10,557 nucleotides of DNA from NCBI GenBank assembly GCA_048635425.1, contig JAIVYN010000133.1:1-10557 (forward strand). The letters run 5' to 3'. Shown piece by piece: positions 7,152-10,557 of this stretch. The position numbers were made by a program, and so were the translations under genes. The notes beneath the pieces were generated by a model, which did no database searches, had not been told where the DNA came from, and saw nothing but the letters and a program-made list of their open reading frames with translations. The stretch is from NIOZ-UU13 sp048635425 (GTDB taxonomy: Bacteria > Planctomycetota > Phycisphaerae > Sedimentisphaerales > Anaerobacaceae). The stretch's first letter is position 1, and the number at the start of each line of letters is the position of its first letter.

Positions 7152-7311
7152 TGCAAAATGGAGGTTAGGCATACTTTGAAAAGAAAAAATTGTTTTTTGA
7201 TTTTTTCTTTTCAACCAGTAAGTCATTATTTAATAAGTAGCTAAGTGATTATTTAAGAAAATAAAAAAAACAGATTTTCTTAAATAATATATGCCTAACC
7301 TCAATTTTGCA
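7152..7311 (-). repeat. 160-bp palindromic (MITE-like) element, copy 2, inverted
   Basis: Terminal inverted repeats lie at 7152-7173 and 7290-7311 (21 of 22 matching). The right repeat, reverse-complemented, is identical over all 22 nt to the left repeat of copy 1. The hairpin order is reversed relative to copy 1, which fixes the orientation. Hairpin B pairs 7176-7190 with 7200-7214 (15 bp, perfect, 9-nt loop). Hairpin A pairs 7248-7262 with 7274-7288 (15 bp, perfect, 11-nt loop). The spacer between them, reverse-complemented, matches the copy 1 spacer at 22 of 32 ungapped positions by eye. The element ends 38 nt before ATG 7350. It encodes no protein. Confidence 0.85.
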
Positions 7312-7349
7312 GGAACGTTTAACGCTATTTGTGAAAGGAGGACTACAAA

Positions 7350-8603
7350 ATGTCGGAAAAACGAAAAACTTCAGTTGTAAATAAGGACCCGGAGCGGATT
7401 ACACGTCGTGGGTTCATTGCCGGTGCCGGTGCGGCGGCCCTGTCGTTTACAGTGGTCAAACCCAAGCTTGTCCGCGGCTACGGTGCCAACTCAAAGATTG
7501 ATCTGGGCATAATCGGCTGCGGGGGCAGGGGGACGTGGATAACCGGTCTACTTAAAGAGCATGGCGGATACAATATCGTTGCAGTTTCAGATTATTTCCA
7601 GGACAGGATTGATAGTTGCGGCGGGAAATTCGATGTGCCCCAGTCCCGCCGATACAGCGGTCTATCCGGTTACCGCAAGCTCATAGAAAAGGTGGATGCG
7701 GTGGCGATAGAGAGTCCGCCGTATTTTCATCCGGAACAGGCCGCTGCGGCGGTGGATGCCGGCTGTCACGTATATGTCGCCAAGCCAATCGCTGTGGATG
7801 TGCCGGGCTGCCAAAGTATAGGCCAAAGTGGCAGGAAGGCATCGAGTAAGAAGCTGTGCTTCCTTGTGGATTTCCAGACCCGGGCTGATGGGTTCTACCT
7901 CGAAGCGCTTAAGCGTGTCCGTGCTGGTGCGCTGGGAGAATTTGCTTTTGGTGAGTCGATTTACCACGCGGGTTGTCCATTCAAGCGTATGTACGATACG
8001 TGGCGGAATAATCCGGATGATTCCGAGAGCCGTTTGCGGGCATGGGGATTGGATAGAATACTGTCCGGTGACATTATTACAGAACAAAATATCCACACGC
8101 TCGACGTGATGAGCTGGATTATGGACGCCGTGCCTGTTTATGCGGTTGGGACGGGCGGCCGGACGGTTCGTCCTGTCGGGACCTGCAACGACCACTTCAC
8201 GCTTCTCTTTGAGTATCCGAACAAGATTGGTATTACGTTCAGCTCAAAGCAGATCGAGGGCCACGGCACTCAGCCTTCGGGGATTAGGAATCGTATGTTT
8301 GGTTCCAAAGGTGTGCTCGAGACGGAATACGGCGGACAGGTGATTATTCGTGGTGAAAACTTCTACCGCGGTGGAAAGTGCCCCGGCATATATAAGGATG
8401 GAGCGGTTACTAACGTTGCAACTTTCCATAAGGATATTACCGGCGGAAATTTTGATAATCCGACGGTTGCGCCGAGTGTCCGCAGCAATCTTGTAACAAT
8501 CCTTGGCCGGACCGCTGCTTATACAGGGCGCAAGGTAACGTGGAAGCGGCTGCTCAGGAGCCAGGAGAAACTTGACGCCAACCTTAAAGGTGCGAAAGCG
8601 TAG
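7350..8603 (+). CDS. Tat-exported Gfo/Idh/MocA-family oxidoreductase (second, divergent copy)
   Basis: This 417-residue protein has AAAGGAGG (7334-7341) 8 nt before ATG. The twin-arginine signal TRRGFIAG (18-25) sits behind a 17-residue polar extension and precedes an Ala/Gly-rich hydrophobic segment. The Rossmann motif is GIIGCGGRG (53-61). The catalytic-lysine motif reads VAKPIAVD (143-150), so the lysine (K145) is kept but the preceding Glu of the usual EKP is Ala. GDIITEQNIHTLDVMSW (240-256) corresponds to the substrate-side helix, with H249 and D252 in the usual spacing. The protein is clearly divergent from the oxidoreductase at 3120 and probably acts on a different substrate or step. 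It sits between the TIM-barrel fusion and a TIM-barrel gene, 77 nt before the latter, consistent with one operon. Family assignment is firm; the substrate is unknown. Confidence 0.9.
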   Translation: MSEKRKTSVVNKDPERITRRGFIAGAGAAALSFTVVKPKLVRGYGANSKIDLGIIGCGGRGTWITGLLKEHGGYNIVAVSDYFQDRIDSCGGKFDVPQSRRYSGLSGYRKLIEKVDAVAIESPPYFHPEQAAAAVDAGCHVYVAKPIAVDVPGCQSIGQSGRKASSKKLCFLVDFQTRADGFYLEALKRVRAGALGEFAFGESIYHAGCPFKRMYDTWRNNPDDSESRLRAWGLDRILSGDIITEQNIHTLDVMSWIMDAVPVYAVGTGGRTVRPVGTCNDHFTLLFEYPNKIGITFSSKQIEGHGTQPSGIRNRMFGSKGVLETEYGGQVIIRGENFYRGGKCPGIYKDGAVTNVATFHKDITGGNFDNPTVAPSVRSNLVTILGRTAAYTGRKVTWKRLLRSQEKLDANLKGAKA

Positions 8604-8680
8604 GGAATTGAGCACGAAAATATCGGGATGGTTTTTATAGATAGCGGTGCTGGTTTTTGTATATTTGTGGAGATATGCAA

Positions 8681-9568
8681 ATGAAACACTCAGGTATAAC
8701 TCGACGGCGGATTTTGGTCAATGGCGCGCGGGCGCTGGCGGGATTGACTATGGTTTCTTCGTGCAGACCATTTGCGGAAGCGAGGAAAGAAACACCTCGT
8801 GGTTTTAAGCTCGCGGTCTGTGACTGGACAATAGGTAAGACGGCGGACCCGGCTTCACTTGAGATAGCCAAGCGGATAGGACTTGATGGTGTGCAGGTGG
8901 ATTTTGGAAGGGGAGAAGATACGCTGCCGTTGTTCGATGCCGATTTGCAGAGGCGTTTTCTCGACGAGGTGCTCCGACAGGATATGGAGATTGCATCCCT
9001 GGCGATGGGTGTTCTCAATAACATCCCTTACAAGAGCGACCCGCGGGCCGAGCGATGGGTTGCCGAAGGCATTGACGTCTGCAAGATATTTGGTGTCAAT
9101 ATTGTTCTCTTGGCCTTTTTCGGCAACGGCGATTTGCGAGACGACGAAAAGGGCAAAGACGTTGTTGTCGAACGGCTCAAGCGGGTGGCTGCGAAGGCGG
9201 AAGAGGCCGGTGTTTGTCTCGGTATCGAATCGTGGCTCAGTGCCGAAGAGCATTTGGAAATCATCGACCGCGTCGGTTCGTCTGCCGTTAAGGTTTATTA
9301 CGATGTGGCAAACTCGCATAAGGCGGGCTATGACATTTACAAGGAGATACGCCGGCTCGGCAAATACATCTGCGAGTTTCATGCCAAGGATTACGACGAT
9401 TTGTACGGCAAAGGCTCGATAGATTTTGAACGAGTCCGCGAGGCGATGGACGATATCGGCTATCGAGGATGGATTGTGATGGAAGGGACAAAGATGCCGT
9501 TGGGTGTTGAGGAAAGCTGCCGCTATGACGCTGAATATCTGAGGGGCATCTTTCCGCCGAAGTTTTAG
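8681..9568 (+). CDS. Tat-exported sugar phosphate isomerase/epimerase-like TIM-barrel protein
   Basis: This 295-residue protein belongs to the xylose-isomerase-like TIM-barrel family (PF01261). ATG 8681 is chosen because GGAG (8669-8672) lies 8 nt upstream. ATG 8675 is only 2 nt from it, and a longer TTG reading from 8657 has no ribosome binding site. The signal is twin-arginine, TRRRILVNG (7-15), ending in VSSC (25-28), a possible lipobox, so it may be a Tat lipoprotein. Expected metal-site residues are E183 (LGIESW), D208 (YYDVANS), H234 (EFHAKD) and E268 (VMEGT), with GSIDFERV at 245-252. All four acidic/His positions are present, unlike in the fused barrel upstream. A role in isomerising or epimerising a keto-sugar made by the neighbouring oxidoreductases is inferred. 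Its last 39 nt (9530-9568) are repeated twice more just downstream. Confidence 0.88.
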   Translation: MKHSGITRRRILVNGARALAGLTMVSSCRPFAEARKETPRGFKLAVCDWTIGKTADPASLEIAKRIGLDGVQVDFGRGEDTLPLFDADLQRRFLDEVLRQDMEIASLAMGVLNNIPYKSDPRAERWVAEGIDVCKIFGVNIVLLAFFGNGDLRDDEKGKDVVVERLKRVAAKAEEAGVCLGIESWLSAEEHLEIIDRVGSSAVKVYYDVANSHKAGYDIYKEIRRLGKYICEFHAKDYDDLYGKGSIDFERVREAMDDIGYRGWIVMEGTKMPLGVEESCRYDAEYLRGIFPPKF

Positions 9569-9769
9569 CGCAGTTGGGAAGATCCACCCCCAAACAAGCC
9601 TTCGACGAGCTCGGGCCAGGGTTTGAGGGTGCCACCCGATCGCAGGATATTTGCGGGGCATTTTTCCGCCGAAGGTTTAACGCAGTTGGGAAGATCCACC
9701 CCCAAACAAGCTTGAGGGTGCCACCCGACCGCTGAATATTTGCGGGTCATTTTTCCGCCGAAGGTGTAA
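9530..9769 (+). repeat. Threefold repeat of the isomerase gene's 3' tail with conserved spacers
   Basis: Three 39-nt segments at 9530-9568, 9642-9680 and 9731-9769 all read A-x-Y-L-R-x-I-F-P-P-K-x-stop. The first is the real C-terminus of the upstream gene. Between them lie spacers 9569-9641 and 9681-9730. These agree at 49 of 50 positions once a 23-nt insertion in the first is removed. The 39-nt tails differ more than the spacers: first versus second at 7 positions, second versus third at 4. Several first-versus-second differences are synonymous (Leu, Arg, Ile codons and the stop). The later copies have no upstream open frame, so they are not genes. Confidence 0.85.
9600..9622 (+). repeat. 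23-bp REP-like insertion
   Basis: The segment beginning CTTCGACGAGCTCGGGCC is present in the first spacer and absent from the otherwise matching second spacer, giving a clean presence/absence boundary after AAGC. Read on the minus strand it translates as P-E-L-V-E-G, the peptide typical of a widespread class of short REP-like repeats (CTTCGACAAGCTCAGG type) seen in many bacterial genomes. Assignment to that class is from recall, not a search. Confidence 0.55.
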
Positions 9770-9816
9770 ATGTAACAGGGCCGGCTTGCGGGCCGGAGAA
9801 AACGAAAGGTAAACTG

Positions 9817-10557
9817 ATGAAATCGAGATATAAATTTGTAACTCTGGTGCTGGTTCTTGTCGCGGCGCAGCTCGCTTTCGGGACGCCATTGGACGATTAT
9901 GTTAAGGCGCCGGATGAAAATTACCGCTACAGTGTCGTGAATACTATCGCAGGTGTAGGTTATACAGCTTATGTGCTGGATATGACCTCGCAGTCGTGGC
10001 GCAGCAAGGATGAGGTGGACAGAACCCTCTGGAAGCATTGGCTTACGATAGTCAAACCGGACAAGGTGACTTCCAATAAAGCACTGCTCGCGATAACGGG
10101 CGGCAGTAACAATAGCTCTGCTCCGACTAAAGCGGACTCGATGGTGGCGGGCGTTGCTGTTCTTACCAATACAGTTGTTGCAGCGCTGAGAATGGTGCCG
10201 AACCAGCCTTTGATTTTCCCCGACGGGGGCAGGCCTCGTTCTGAAGATGCGATTATCGCTTACACCTTCGATAAATATATGAGCACCGGTGATAATACGT
10301 GGCCGCTGCTGCTGCCGATGACCAAAAGCGCCGTGCGGGCAATGGATACGATTCATAGTCATGTCTTGTCCGTCAGTAAAGGTCAGTTCGATATAAATGA
10401 GTTTGTGGTTTTCGGAGGTTCCAAGCGCGGCTGGACAACCTGGCTGACCGCGGCGGTCGATAAGCGGGTCATCGCGATTGTGCCGGCGGTCATTGACGTG
10501 CTGAATATGGGTGAGTCGATGAAACACCATTTCAGCGCCTACGGTTTTTACTCCGAT
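9817..10557 (+). CDS. PhoPQ-activated pathogenicity-related (PqaA-like) protein, 3' truncated by window
   Basis: The frame opens at ATG 9817, with GAAAGGT (9804-9810) 6 nt upstream, and stays open to the last base, giving 247 residues of a protein family usually about 450-550 long (PF10142). The N-terminus MKSRYKFVTLVLVLVAAQLA is a Sec-type signal peptide, probably cleaved near residue 22. Family landmarks are LDDYVKAPDENYRYSV (25-40), SQSWRSKDEVDRTLWKHWL (58-76), AITGGSNN (92-99) and FVVFGGSKRGWTTWL (196-210). The last is the alpha/beta-hydrolase nucleophile elbow with Ser202, although no enzymatic activity is firmly established for the family. The remaining catalytic residues lie beyond the window. 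A GC-rich hairpin (CCGGC 9781-9785 with GCCGG 9792-9796) sits in the leader. Its position after the Tat isomerase and oxidoreductase genes suggests the same extracytoplasmic pathway, but the repeat block between them may separate transcripts. Confidence 0.85.
   Translation, partial: MKSRYKFVTLVLVLVAAQLAFGTPLDDYVKAPDENYRYSVVNTIAGVGYTAYVLDMTSQSWRSKDEVDRTLWKHWLTIVKPDKVTSNKALLAITGGSNNSSAPTKADSMVAGVAVLTNTVVAALRMVPNQPLIFPDGGRPRSEDAIIAYTFDKYMSTGDNTWPLLLPMTKSAVRAMDTIHSHVLSVSKGQFDINEFVVFGGSKRGWTTWLTAAVDKRVIAIVPAVIDVLNMGESMKHHFSAYGFYSD

Noticed and set aside
8855..9661. 268-codon minus-strand frame opposite the TIM-barrel gene
   Set aside because: It is a shadow of the Tat isomerase-like gene, and its N-terminus comes from the tail repeat.
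9530..9769. CRISPR array
   Set aside because: There are only three units, and the spacers are nearly identical to each other instead of unique, with coding-derived repeats.
9565..10530. 321-codon minus-strand frame opposite the PqaA-like gene and repeat block
   Set aside because: The opposite strand encodes a recognisable PF10142 protein. The minus-strand peptide includes repeat-derived sequence such as PELVEG and GGGSSQLR.

Overview
All genes in the window lie on the + strand. The content suggests a Planctomycetota (Phycisphaerae-like) or related PVC-group bacterium. The reasons are several Tat-exported Gfo/Idh/MocA oxidoreductases and xylose-isomerase-like TIM-barrel proteins in a row, a TIM-barrel/ceramidase-like fusion, and a PhoPQ-activated pathogenicity-related (PF10142) protein. 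This lineage call is an inference from gene content and was not checked by any search.

Layout. Positions 1-839 hold the 3' end of a PolX-type DNA polymerase (PHP nuclease domain) followed by a THEP1-family NTPase. Positions 840-1345 are intergenic and contain the first copy of a ~160-bp palindromic element. Positions 1346-3067 encode an AMP-forming acyl-CoA synthetase. From 3120 to the end of the window lies an apparent catabolic or envelope-enzyme cluster: a Tat-exported Gfo/Idh/MocA oxidoreductase (3120-4370), a Tat-exported TIM barrel fused to a neutral-ceramidase-like domain (4678-6966), a second Tat-exported Gfo/Idh/MocA oxidoreductase (7350-8603), a Tat-exported TIM-barrel isomerase-like protein (8681-9568) and a truncated, Sec-exported PhoPQ-related protein (9817 to the window end). 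Paired dehydrogenase and isomerase/epimerase-like proteins suggest oxidation and rearrangement of sugar or cyclitol compounds outside the cytoplasm. No substrate can be read from the sequence.

The least ordinary content is non-coding. Two copies (1157-1315 and 7152-7311) of a 159/160-bp element have 22-nt terminal inverted repeats and two internal hairpins each. The copies lie in opposite orientation and differ by paired changes that keep the hairpins intact. An unrelated-looking foldback element with its own nested inverted repeats fills 4411-4658. All three end 19-38 nt before the start codon of a gene, with the ribosome binding site just outside. At 9530-9769 the 3' coding tail of the TIM-barrel gene occurs three times, separated by a nearly identical spacer, one copy of which carries a 23-bp REP-like insertion. 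No transposase, tRNA, rRNA or CRISPR array was seen.
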